A DNA stretch of 64,000 bases from Pseudomonas lactis (GTDB lineage Bacteria; Pseudomonadota; Gammaproteobacteria; Pseudomonadales; Pseudomonadaceae), in NCBI RefSeq assembly GCF_001439845.1, contig NZ_JYLO01000003.1, positions 248,001 to 312,000 on the forward strand, written 5' to 3'. The translations under genes and the position numbers were made by a program. This document shows positions 18,057-25,594 of the stretch, one piece after another (the first letter of the stretch is position 1; each line of letters begins with the position of its first letter). The notes below the pieces were generated by a model. It ran no database searches. It had not been told where the DNA came from and saw only the letters and a program-made list of their open reading frames with translations.

Positions 18057-18141
18057 GTGGGAGCTGGCTTGCCTGCGATGGTATCGCCTCGGTGCTACTG
18101 ATAGACCGAGTTGTTTGCATCGCAGGCAAGCCAGCTCCCAC
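18057..18141. repeat. REPIN between mtlE and mtlF
   Basis: Inverted pair of GTGGGAGCTGGCTTGCCTGC-type REPs, 85 bp. It follows the gene for the abundant binding protein and precedes the permease genes. This position recalls the REP between E. coli malE and malF, which stabilises the upstream mRNA. Confidence 0.92.
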
Positions 18142-18179
18142 AAAAGCCCTGCTCCTACATTTGCGCGGGTGAAATTGGG

Positions 18180-19490
18180 TTACTTGGGGTAACCAGCCCG
18201 CTTCATTTCCCGCTCGGTGGTGTTCTGCGCGGCGGTCAATGCAGCATCGACGGTTTGCTGACCGGTCAACGCCCCCGAGAAGAACTTGCCCACCTGGGTA
18301 CCAATCGCCTGGAATTCAGGAATGGTTACCAACTGGATACCGATATACGGCACCGGCTTCTCGGTTGGCTTGGTCGGGTCGGCCACTTTCAGCGACTCCA
18401 GCGTCACCTTGGCGAACGGCGCTGCCTTCATGTATTCATCGCTGTAGGTGGATTGGCGCGTACCGGGCGGCACATTGGCGATGCCATCGGTCTTGGCCAC
18501 CAGCTGTCCGTATTCCTTGGAGGTGGCCCAACTGGTGAACACCTTGGCGGCGTCCTTGGCCTTGGAACTGGTCGGGATCGCCAGGCTCCAGGAGTACAGC
18601 CACGAGGTGCCCTTATCGGTTTTCTCATGGGGCGCGAAGGTAAAGCCCACATGGTCTGCGACCTTGCTCTGGCTCTTGTCGGTGACAAACGAGCCGGCCA
18701 CGCTGGCATCCACCCAGATCGCGCACTTGCCGCTGTTGAACAGCGCCAGGTTTTCGTTGAAACCGTTGCTGGAGGCACCCGGCGGGCCGGATTTTTTCAT
18801 GTTGTCGACGTAGAAGTTCAGCGCGTTCTTCCACTCGGGGCCGTTGAATTCTGGCTGCCACTTCTCATCGAACCAGCGCGCGCCGAAGCCGTTGGCCAGG
18901 GTGGTGATCAGCGCCATGTTCTCACCCCAACCGGCTTTGCCGCGCAGGCACAGGCCGTATTGCTCTTTGGACTTGTCGGTGAGTTTGGCGGCGAATTCGC
19001 CGATCTGGCTCCAGGTTGGGTGCTCAGGCATGCTCAGCCCGGCGTCCTTGAACAGGTCGGTGCGGTAATAGGTGATCGAGCTTTCGGCGTAGAACGGCAG
19101 GGCGTACAACGAGCCCTTGACCGACAAGCCGTCACGCACCGAAGGGAACACATCGTCGAGGTCGTAGGACGCCGGCAAGTCCTTCATCGGCTCCAGCCAC
19201 CCCTTGGCGCCCCAGAGTGCGGCTTCGTACATGCCGATGGTCAACACATCGAACTGCCCGCCCTGGGTGGCGATGTCGGTGGTCAGGCGTTGGCGTAGCA
19301 CGTTTTCTTCGAGCACCACCCAGTTCAACTTGATCTCCGGATGCTCGGCCTCGAAGGTTTTCGAGAGCTTCTGCATGCGGATCATGTCGCTGTTGTTGAC
19401 GGTGGCAATGGTCAGGGTTTGCGCGCCAAGGCTGACGGCGCTGAGGGTCATGCAGGTACAGGCAAGCAATGCTTTTGCTGTGAACTTCAT
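18180..19490 (-). CDS. mtlE: Mannitol ABC transporter substrate-binding protein
   Basis: Periplasmic polyol-binding protein of 436 aa, first gene of the mtl operon. Sec signal peptide MKFTAKALLACTCMTLSAVSLGA, mature start near QTLTIATVNN. The body is a family-1 extracellular solute-binding protein with FEAEHPEIKLNWVV and GPPGASSNGFNENLALFNSGKCAIWVDASVAG. The start at 19490 is preferred over 19502 because a GGAG site lies seven bases before it and it gives a normal signal peptide. It binds mannitol and probably sorbitol and arabitol, delivering them to MtlFGK. Confidence 0.93.
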   Translation of the reverse strand: MKFTAKALLACTCMTLSAVSLGAQTLTIATVNNSDMIRMQKLSKTFEAEHPEIKLNWVVLEENVLRQRLTTDIATQGGQFDVLTIGMYEAALWGAKGWLEPMKDLPASYDLDDVFPSVRDGLSVKGSLYALPFYAESSITYYRTDLFKDAGLSMPEHPTWSQIGEFAAKLTDKSKEQYGLCLRGKAGWGENMALITTLANGFGARWFDEKWQPEFNGPEWKNALNFYVDNMKKSGPPGASSNGFNENLALFNSGKCAIWVDASVAGSFVTDKSQSKVADHVGFTFAPHEKTDKGTSWLYSWSLAIPTSSKAKDAAKVFTSWATSKEYGQLVAKTDGIANVPPGTRQSTYSDEYMKAAPFAKVTLESLKVADPTKPTEKPVPYIGIQLVTIPEFQAIGTQVGKFFSGALTGQQTVDAALTAAQNTTEREMKRAGYPK

Positions 19491-19658
19491 CGCGCACTCC
19501 ATTTCCGCGCCCAGAGGGCTACAGAAGGACGGTTATTGTTGTTGTGTCTTCCTACCAGGAGTCAGGAAGAGTGTGCGTTGATTACAGCCTTCAAAAGCGG
19601 CGGTGACAAATCCTTGGGAGCACGCTCACTGATACTTTTTTGCACTCGTCGACTACCT
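19491..19658 (-). promoter_or_regulatory. Leader and presumed MtlR-controlled promoter of the mtl operon
   Basis: Non-coding stretch between mtlE and the tandem repeat array. On the minus strand an A-rich segment (GTGCAAAAAAGTATCAGTG, read from about 19649 to 19631) is the best candidate for an activator site. The AraC-type activator MtlR is encoded 6 kb away at 25595-26500. No -10/-35 pair can be assigned with certainty. Confidence 0.4.
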
Positions 19659-20144
19659 GATCGCTCCCACGCTCCGCGTGGTAACGCCGCTAGGGACGCT
19701 CTGCGTCCCCGGGTGACGCAGAGCGTCACGGTATGCATGCCCACGCGGAGCGCGGGAACGATCCTCTGGGCAGTGCTTAACGCTTGATCGTTCCCACGCT
19801 CCGCGTGGTAACGCCGCTAGGGACGCTCTGCGTCCCCAGGTGACGCAGAGCGTCACGGAATGCATGCCCCCGCGGAGCGCGGGAACGATCCTCAGGGCAG
19901 TGCTTAACGCTTGATCGTTCCCACGCTCTGCTTGGTAACGCCACTTGGGACGCTCTGCGTACCGGGGTGACGCAGAGCGTCACGGTATGCATGCCCACGC
20001 GGAGCGCGGGAACGATCCTCTGGGCAGTGCTTAACGCTTGATCGTTCCCACGCTCTGCGTGGTAACGCCACTTGGGACGCTCAGCGTCCCGGAATGCATG
20101 CCCACGCGGAGCATGGGAACGATCAGCGCAGTGTTTAACGCTCA
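19659..20144. repeat. Array of 127-bp tandem repeats (GTTCCCACGCTCYGCG type)
   Basis: Copies begin at 19659, 19786, 19913 and 20040, giving an exact 127-bp period for three units and a shortened fourth ending in TTTAACGCTC. Each unit contains inverted segments (TTCCCACGCTC...GAGCGCGGGAA and GACGCTCTGCGTC...GACGCAGAGCGTC) and so can form nested hairpins. Short ORFs on both strands here are the spurious type often seen in this repeat. A related repeat lies at 50011-50167. Confidence 0.92.
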
Positions 20145-20383
20145 ATATCAGCCAGTACACGTTCAGCCAACAACCGAGACACCTCGATCAACTGTGCAAT
20201 ACCCAGCGCACCTTCTCGTCGCGAGCCGTCGAGTTCAAAGGCGAAATCGCAGGTGAGGGCGTGGGCAGAGGCGAGGGATTCGCTGAGGTTGACCAGCAGG
20301 TCTTGGGTGCAGATGCCGTCTTTAACGGTGAATAGCACGCTGGGTGCTGGATCGAGCGAGGGATTTGAGGTGGGTTTGATCAT
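20135..20383 (-). CDS. DUF6124-like small protein
   Basis: Predicted cytoplasmic protein of 82 aa (MIKPTSNPSLDPAPSVLFTVKDGI...LLVNLSESLASAHALTCDFAFEL). I recall this as a small Pseudomonas-specific family (DUF6124). The body is mostly helical with an SRREGALGIAQLIEVSRLLAERVL segment. The start at 20383 is chosen because the conserved MxKPT-like start lies there; the longer frame to 20530 lacks support. The 3' end runs into the last tandem repeat unit, so the terminal codons may be repeat-derived. No function is known. Confidence 0.68.
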   Translation of the reverse strand: MIKPTSNPSLDPAPSVLFTVKDGICTQDLLVNLSESLASAHALTCDFAFELDGSRREGALGIAQLIEVSRLLAERVLADIER

Positions 20384-20669
20384 GGTCAAGCTCCGCAGAT
20401 GTATTAAAGAATCCGGAGAAATACAGGCCGCGACGCCCGACCGCTGAGTGTGCAGCGGTGTAAGGAGACTAGAGATGGAGTGTCCTAGGGGCAACCTCAA
20501 AGCCTTGTAAGACGTTTCTGTTTTTCCCAATACCTAGCCGAACGGACAGTTGTTTGGCTTAGCGCCGGCCAGCAACATCTTTCTTGCGCCAGTTCGGCGC
20601 TATTCCCTTTGCACACATCAACGCCATGACCGCGTTTGAGTACCCCTGCGCGCTAAAAAAGGACGAGAC
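20384..20669. promoter_or_regulatory. Divergent upstream region of the DUF6124-like gene and the toxin locus
   Basis: Intergenic stretch that should hold the promoters of the minus-strand small gene and of the plus-strand PAAR/toxin operon. A purine-rich AAAAAAGGACGAG precedes the PAAR start. No convincing PrtN P-box (pyocin activator site) was found by eye. Confidence 0.35.
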
Positions 20670-21050
20670 ATGAAAGACACCGCTACCGAAATCCAACCAT
20701 CAACTCGCCCAATCAAAGCCATCTACGACTACGCGACACTCGGCTCGAGAACGCGTATGGGCGGAGAAATTATCACTGCAAGCACCAGCCTAGAGATCCA
20801 TGACTTGCGCATCGCGTGCGTCGGCGACCGAGTGCGCTACCCCGATGGCAAAGAGAGCGAAATTGTCTCGGGAGCAGGTTTCGCAGCCACCTACAAAGGT
20901 CTGCCCATCGCCATTGTCGGCAGCGCTACCGACAACGGCGACACCGTGACGAGCAGCCTGCAAAACCTGGCTCAGGTGGTGGAGTACGCGGACGGCGAGG
21001 GTATTCCTGGTCTTCTAAAGGCTGGTTATCGCGTGGAGAGTCAGATGTGA
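20670..21050 (+). CDS. PAAR-motif protein
   Basis: Protein of 126 aa with an N-terminal extension (about 1-27) followed by a PAAR-like beta repeat domain: GSRTRMGGEIITASTSLEIHDLRIACVGDRVRYPDG, then FAATYKGLPIAIVGSATDNGDTV. PAAR proteins sharpen the tip of the type VI secretion spike and carry effectors. An AAAAAAGGACGAG segment precedes the ATG at 20670. The stop overlaps the GTG start of the next gene (GTGA), so this protein and the toxin should be made together. No hcp, vgrG or tss genes are in the window, so it would rely on an apparatus encoded elsewhere. Confidence 0.75.
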   Translation: MKDTATEIQPSTRPIKAIYDYATLGSRTRMGGEIITASTSLEIHDLRIACVGDRVRYPDGKESEIVSGAGFAATYKGLPIAIVGSATDNGDTVTSSLQNLAQVVEYADGEGIPGLLKAGYRVESQM

Positions 21051-22510
21051 GGCGCTACAACATCACCACCGGTTCAACCACCACGGTGGGTGGCAAGGTA
21101 ACCAGCGGTTGTGAGGGCACCAGTTTCAACGGCGAAATGATCTCGAGGGAGGGTGACCGGGTCGCTTGTCCGGCATGCGGCACTGAAGGCTTCATCGCGC
21201 TTACCGGCCCTCATTTGCACGAAGAGTGGAACGGCAAACAAGCGGCGCTGGAGGGTGATCTGTGCATCTGCAAATGCGATCCGCCGCCGGAGTTGATTGC
21301 CAATCAGAGTTCCAAATCTCAGGAGTTCGATCCCCAACCTCAACGTGTCACCCCGATTGTAATGAGGCCGACTGCATCCGCCTCGCCCCCTTCGAATTAT
21401 GCCGCGCCCGTTGAGTCGAATCGTGCCGCTGATGCCTGCGTTTTCGCCAAGTCCTGCGTTTCGGTACCGGCCGGTTCTACATCTGCGGGCACCGCCCCGG
21501 AAAACGCCAAAAACTTCGGCACCACCGCCCTCATGGCTTCAACCGGTAGCACGGGCGCCGTCGGCAGGGTAGCCGGCACACTCGGCAGCGACCTCGGTGC
21601 CTGGGCTGTACGAGGCTTGGCCGGCGCCAGTTCCGCCCTCAACCTCGTGCTGCTGGCATTCTGGCCACGGGATATCGGTGACTCAACGCTGTACACCCCG
21701 GAGCAGTTGGAGGGGATGCGTTTGGCCAGCACGCGAGTGCGTTTCCAGTTTCGCCAGGATGAGTCCGGTGAACTGCGTGTTTACGGCCTACATACCCAAC
21801 CTGGCAGTGGCGCCGACCGTGTGCCGGTTGCACAAGCCCGGTGGAATGTGGACAAAAGCGCGATGGTGGCGGTACTGGATGGCATCAGCATCACATGGAC
21901 GCCGAACCATGGCCCGGTTGTCAGCGTGCCGAGCCCGTATCCCGGAACACCGGAACGCTTGGATAACGTGTTTGTTCATCCGATTGCGGTGGGGCAAGAT
22001 TCGGCGATCAGTCACTATCCAGGGCGGGATGCAGAAAACATCACCTGGCAGGATACGATCATTTCGTTTCCGGCTGATTCGGGTGTGCCGCCGTTGTATT
22101 TGGTGTTTGCCAAGCCGGCGGTCAGGCCGTTGGAGGTTGATATTTATGGTGCGTTCAGTGGACGGCCTCGTGAAGGAATGCACTTGGATCACATGCCTTC
22201 CCAAGCGGCGTTAGAGTATTACTTGGTAGAAAATTTTCCGCATCTTGATGAAGTTGATCGGAAGCAGGCAATGAAAAACGCTGTGAGCATCGCGATACCA
22301 TCTCGTGTTCATCAGAAATACAGTGAGACCTTCGGAGGCAGAAACACAAAATTCAAACGACAGGTGGATGCAGCTGATTTACGAGGTGCGGTAGAGCGAA
22401 ATTTTAATGCAATAAAGCCCTACATGCTTGAGGAAGGGTTCAAAGAAGCGGACCTTGAAGATGCGCGGACCAAGATGCATAAAATCAATAAAGAAATGGG
22501 GTGGTATTAA
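21047..22510 (+). CDS. PAAR / S-type pyocin-domain polymorphic toxin
   Basis: Predicted effector of 487 aa, translated from a GTG overlapping the previous stop. Residues 1-85 form a second PAAR-like domain (TTTVGGKVTSGCEG, GDRVACPACGTEG, six Cys). A Gly/Ala-rich hydrophobic segment lies at 157-206, then an S-type pyocin core at about 205-357 (ARWNVDKSAMVAVLDGISITWTP, LVFAKP). Residues 358-487 form a C-terminal toxin-like domain with Asp381-His382 in LDHMPSQAAL, His422 in IPSRVH and GGRN at 430-433; this D-H/H/N pattern suggests a metal-dependent nuclease, but that is inference. The last codons overlap the first immunity gene (TAATG). The alternative start at 20816 reads the PAAR gene in the wrong frame. 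Confidence 0.8.
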   Translation: MRRYNITTGSTTTVGGKVTSGCEGTSFNGEMISREGDRVACPACGTEGFIALTGPHLHEEWNGKQAALEGDLCICKCDPPPELIANQSSKSQEFDPQPQRVTPIVMRPTASASPPSNYAAPVESNRAADACVFAKSCVSVPAGSTSAGTAPENAKNFGTTALMASTGSTGAVGRVAGTLGSDLGAWAVRGLAGASSALNLVLLAFWPRDIGDSTLYTPEQLEGMRLASTRVRFQFRQDESGELRVYGLHTQPGSGADRVPVAQARWNVDKSAMVAVLDGISITWTPNHGPVVSVPSPYPGTPERLDNVFVHPIAVGQDSAISHYPGRDAENITWQDTIISFPADSGVPPLYLVFAKPAVRPLEVDIYGAFSGRPREGMHLDHMPSQAALEYYLVENFPHLDEVDRKQAMKNAVSIAIPSRVHQKYSETFGGRNTKFKRQVDAADLRGAVERNFNAIKPYMLEEGFKEADLEDARTKMHKINKEMGWY

Positions 22511-22971
22511 TGGACGCGCCAACGATTAAGTTGTGGGTGGAGAGTTTAGGACTCGGTTTTACCGAACTTGTAGCAAGTGGGAAGGTTCCCAATCAACCGC
22601 TGATGAAGCCATTTGAGGACAGCGATTGGCCGACCATGCGTCCAGTAGAGGGAGTGGAGTTGCTCTTCAATGACAGGACCAAGTCCCTGAAGCAGATTCT
22701 GATCACACTCATCCCGACGGTCGGGCAACCGGTTTATGCTGGAGGGTTACCCGCTCCATTTTCCCTGTTGATTAATCAGCAAAGTGTGCGTAGTGCTTTG
22801 GGAGAACCTATGGATTCGAGAGGTCGTGCCAGGCTTCCAGGGGGGCTGGGTATACGGGGAGGGTGGGATGCATATAAGTTGTCCAACGAATGGCATCCGA
22901 ATGCAAAAGTTATAATTGGTTATCTTGAAAGCTATGCTGTAAACAATATCAGTTTCTCGGTGATAAATTAG
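22510..22971 (+). CDS. Immunity-like protein 1 (cognate candidate)
   Basis: Acidic-to-neutral cytoplasmic protein of 153 aa, first of four related genes after the toxin. Shared pattern: VELLF..RTKSLKQILITLIPT...VYAGGLPAPFSL, SVRSALGEPMDS, RLPGG, WDAYKL, HPNAKV, then NNISFSVI. The ATG at 22510 overlaps the toxin TAA by one base and GGGGTGG lies just before it, so it is translationally coupled, as cognate immunity genes usually are. I recall this family as DUF6392, found beside Pseudomonas pyocin-like toxins; the number should be checked. Base composition is visibly more AT-rich than the surrounding core genes. Confidence 0.75.
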   Translation: MDAPTIKLWVESLGLGFTELVASGKVPNQPLMKPFEDSDWPTMRPVEGVELLFNDRTKSLKQILITLIPTVGQPVYAGGLPAPFSLLINQQSVRSALGEPMDSRGRARLPGGLGIRGGWDAYKLSNEWHPNAKVIIGYLESYAVNNISFSVIN

Positions 22972-22990
22972 AAGCGTGTTGCCTCAAGCA

Positions 22991-23028
22991 TGGAGCAGGT
23001 GAACTGCCAATATGATCGCCAGTTGCAA
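22991..23028 (+). repeat. Duplicated spacer segment, copy 1
   Basis: The stretch starting TGGAGCAGGTGAACTGCCAA and continuing through TATGATCGCCAG closely matches 24331-24368 (TGGAGCGTCGAATTGCCAAC, ATGATCGCCAG). Each copy follows an immunity-like gene, so it is a footprint of tandem duplication. Confidence 0.8.
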
Positions 23029-23180
23029 ACTGGTGATCGCTTGCTCTGTGCTGTCCTTAATCCTCGATAGGAGACAATGTTCGCCTGTGGAGATTAGTCA
23101 TTCGATCAAGCAAGTCGCCAAGGCATAGAGGTTGATCATTCTCGCCGGCACGATATCAATCAGAAACAAGGGTGGTATTA

Positions 23181-23661
23181 ATGGATGCTGCAGCGATTAA
23201 CAAGTTGATCAGTCGGCTGGGACGCACTTACGCCGAATTGATCAGTGAGGGCTTGATTTTCAGAGGCATCATTGATGCCGTTGTTGGATACCGCGGAAAA
23301 CGAAGAGTGGGTCCAGTTTCCGGTCGAAGGCGTAGAGCTCTGGTTTGCAAAAAAAAATGTGATATTTGAGAAGGTATTATTAACGCTTATTCAACGCGAC
23401 GAAAACGATCACGTTTACAAAGGGGGTCTACCGTCCCCCTTCGTTAGCCAGATGAATCAGTTCAGCGTTCGTAGCGAACTAGGTATGCCATATAAATCTA
23501 TAGGTCCTAGCAAACTGCCCGGTAGTGGTAGCAAAAAAAGTGGTGGATGGGACGCATATCGACTGCATCAAGAAACCCATCCCGGCGTCCGTGTAGGTTT
23601 CAGCTACAATGCCGAAATGATGGTCGAAACGCTAACTTTTGCATTGTGCAGCGGAGAATAA
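23181..23661 (+). pseudogene. Immunity-like protein 2, broken by a single frameshift
   Basis: Second paralog of the immunity family, split between two frames. The first part (MDAAAINKLISRLGRTYAEL, then ISEGLIFRG) reads from ATG 23181 to about 23270. The rest (MPLLDTAENEEWVQFPVEGVELWF...WDAYRL...LTFALCSGE) is in the next frame to 23661. Removing one T in ATTGATG at 23271-23277 restores a continuous protein of about 159 aa that aligns without gaps to paralog 3 across the join (GLIFRGIMMPLLDTAENEE against GLIQDLLLKRLFDTSDNEE). The upstream sequence GGTGGTATTAATGGATGC duplicates the end of the toxin gene plus the immunity start. A sequencing error cannot be excluded. Confidence 0.8.
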
Positions 23662-23824
23662 GCCAGTTAGTTTGACTTGTTTCGAGCCGGTTTCTGCTCA
23701 GTTAGCCGCTGCAACGCCAAGCGCAGATAGTGCTTCTTTGATTTTAATCAAGTGCAGGTGATGAGTTCGGTATTGGAGCCTCTCGTCAGCAGCGATGACA
23801 TTAACCAAACTCAGGAGGGTACTG

Positions 23825-24304
23825 GTGGGCGCCGGTGCGATCAGTCGTTTAGTTGGAGGGCTTGGTTTTCCTTATCAAAAATTGGTGAGCGAAGGGCTCA
23901 TTCAGGATTTACTGCTCAAGCGGCTCTTTGATACGTCTGATAACGAGGAGCTGATTCAAAATCCAGAACCCGGCGTGAAATTATGGTTCTGGGCAGAAAC
24001 AAAACGGCTGGAACAAGTAATGATCGTCCTGATTCAAACAGTCGGGCAGCCTGTCTATGCCGGGCAATTACCTCAACCGTTCAAGTTAGATATGGATCAA
24101 CGATACGTACGTGAGGTTTTAGGTGTGCCCACTAAATCCAAGCCCTCCGTAAAACTGCCCGGTGGATTGGGCGTGCGGGGCGGAGCAGACATATATTACT
24201 TGGACCAAAAGGTACATCCCAACGTGATGGTAGCTCTCAGCTATCTGGAAAATCTTAGAGTTAACAATATCAGTTTCTCTTTGATTGATTCCGGACACGA
24301 TTGA
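23825..24304 (+). CDS. Immunity-like protein 3
   Basis: Third member of the immunity family, 159 aa. It shares VKLWFWAETKRLEQVMIVLIQT, VYAGQLPQPFKL, VREVLGVPTKS, KLPGGLGVRGG, HPNVMV and NNISFSLIDSG with its neighbours, and is closest to protein 1 at the C-terminus. The GTG start at 23825 is favoured over ATG 23795 because an AGGAGGGT site lies six bases upstream and because GTG aligns with the ATG of paralogs 1 and 2. No toxin gene is directly upstream, so it is an orphan or supernumerary immunity gene. Confidence 0.73.
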   Translation: MGAGAISRLVGGLGFPYQKLVSEGLIQDLLLKRLFDTSDNEELIQNPEPGVKLWFWAETKRLEQVMIVLIQTVGQPVYAGQLPQPFKLDMDQRYVREVLGVPTKSKPSVKLPGGLGVRGGADIYYLDQKVHPNVMVALSYLENLRVNNISFSLIDSGHD

Positions 24305-24330
24305 GCTCTCACAGAGGCTTGCTATAGCTA

Positions 24331-24368
24331 TGGAGCGTCGAATTGCCAACATGATCGCCAGTGGCAAT
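24331..24368 (+). repeat. Duplicated spacer segment, copy 2
   Basis: Matches the segment at 22991-23028 downstream of immunity gene 1. It marks the downstream edge of the duplicated immunity unit. Confidence 0.8.
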
Positions 24369-24472
24369 TAGCTGTTTGCTCCAGCAAGTCTCCCATGATT
24401 TTACGTGTGGCCAAGAACAGAATTCGCTCTTTCTCAGATAGACGATAACAGTCAAAAATAAGGATGGTATTG

Positions 24473-24949
24473 ATGGGCGTCGTGACAATTGAGCGTTGGA
24501 TCAAACATCTAGGATGGCTCTATGAGGATTTAATTTTTCATGGGATTATTCCAGACCTGCCACTCACTGAGCTCTATAACGGGCGTGATTGGTTATCGCT
24601 GAAAAAATCAGCTGACGGCCTGGAGTTAAGCTTCTGGGCTGAGACGAGGAGGTACGAGCGACTCTTTATCACCCTGCGCTCTACTGTTGAAGGTTCAACA
24701 GAGTACAAGGGTGAACTTCCCAAGCCTTTCGCGTTATTAGCATCCAAGTCAGAGGTGCGAGCAGCTTTCGGTATGCCCATGGAATCACAAGGCCTGACGA
24801 AGCTGCCTTTGGATACCGTATTGGGTGGCTTTGATACTTATTCGCTGGATCAGATTAACTTCCCAAATCTGAAAGTGTCCTTTCAGTACACATCCACAAT
24901 GCAGATTAAAACGTTGGTTTTTTCGTTAATCAACCGAGGTCATCCTTAG
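24473..24949 (+). CDS. Immunity-like protein 4
   Basis: Fourth family member, 158 aa: LELSFWAETRRYERLFITLRST, YKGELPKPFAL, SEVRAAFGMPMESQG, KLP, FDTYSLDQINFPNLKVSFQY, TLVFSLINRG. It starts at ATG 24473 after an AGGATGGTATTG leader related to the other copies; ATG 24464 is an alternative. It is the most divergent of the set, which may reflect specificity for a different toxin variant. The operon ends at a bidirectional terminator about 50 bases downstream. Confidence 0.73.
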   Translation: MGVVTIERWIKHLGWLYEDLIFHGIIPDLPLTELYNGRDWLSLKKSADGLELSFWAETRRYERLFITLRSTVEGSTEYKGELPKPFALLASKSEVRAAFGMPMESQGLTKLPLDTVLGGFDTYSLDQINFPNLKVSFQYTSTMQIKTLVFSLINRGHP

Positions 24950-24995
24950 TACAGCAGCAAAATTTATCTTTAACGTAGAAAAGCGTGGAATACTG

Positions 24996-25042
24996 AAAAA
25001 GGGCACGCATTTATTTAAGCCGAAATAAATGCGCCCCCTTTA
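24996..25042. terminator. Bidirectional terminator
   Basis: Perfect 10-bp AT-rich stem GCATTTATTT / AAATAAATGC (25007-25032), extended by imperfect G/C pairing. It has AAAAA on the left (T tract for the minus strand) and CCCCCTTT on the right. It separates the immunity array from the convergent gene at 25040. Confidence 0.8.
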
Positions 25043-25498
25043 TGCCTTATGACTGTTGAACAAGCGGAAAAAACGTCCAAGTATACGGCGCCACGGACTG
25101 ACCGGCCCTATCACATTGATCGTATCGATCACCATGATCCGGTTGGATTTGAAATTAAGGCGCACTGAAACTTCGCCGGTCACTGTGGACCGGAGGTAGA
25201 ACCGGTAAAGGGCAGGCTTTCCAGGCGTTATATTATGCAGTTCTTCCGAGCCTCCCGGATGAGTGGCAATGAGTGTTTCGCCCGTTTGCTCGCCACGTAG
25301 CCGAATGGTCAACTGAATGTCTTCAAGTCCGGTCAATGCCCGGCCCCAATCTCTGGCTACCGCTCTGGAGAACCAGCGGTATTGATTGTCGTAATCGTCC
25401 TCATATATCTCGCCCTCACCGGTCCAGCTCCAAGTGTCCCCTGGGATATCGAAACGTGTGGATTCGTTGATAGCAAAAACAGTCGTCGACTTTTTCAT
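25040..25498 (-). CDS. Unrecognised protein, beta-rich
   Basis: Protein of 152 aa without signal peptide or membrane helix. I do not recognise the family. The N-terminal half contains a WSWTGEGEIYEDDYDNQYRW segment rich in Trp, Tyr and acidic residues. The middle is strand-like (IQLTIRLRGEQTGETLIATH, LYRFYLRSTVTGEVSVRLNF), suggesting a beta sandwich. The C-terminus is basic (PWRRILGRFFRLFNSHK). A GGA site precedes ATG 25498. It lies between the immunity array and mtlR and may belong to the same insertion. Function unknown. Confidence 0.6.
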   Translation of the reverse strand: MKKSTTVFAINESTRFDIPGDTWSWTGEGEIYEDDYDNQYRWFSRAVARDWGRALTGLEDIQLTIRLRGEQTGETLIATHPGGSEELHNITPGKPALYRFYLRSTVTGEVSVRLNFKSNRIMVIDTINVIGPVSPWRRILGRFFRLFNSHKA

Positions 25499-25594
25499 GG
25501 CGAATTCCGCTCGGATGCCAGAACCCCAGCATGGCTAACCTCCTGGCTGTACGACACTGTCAGAATCGACAGTTCTGACCAGTGGATGCCCCGC

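Noticed and set aside
19562..20160. Several short minus-strand frames rich in LPRGAWERS and SVTLCVT motifs
   Set aside because: They are translations of the 127-bp repeat units. Such ORFs are known spurious products of this repeat type (DUF1534-like) and have no start signals.
20531..20669. Pyocin-type P-box for PrtN upstream of the toxin
   Set aside because: No convincing repeated ATTGnnGT pattern could be found by eye.
20816..21046. In-frame upstream extension of the pyocin-domain toxin
   Set aside because: It reads the PAAR gene in the wrong frame and gives an Arg-rich sequence; the GTG at 21047 overlapping the PAAR stop is the better start.
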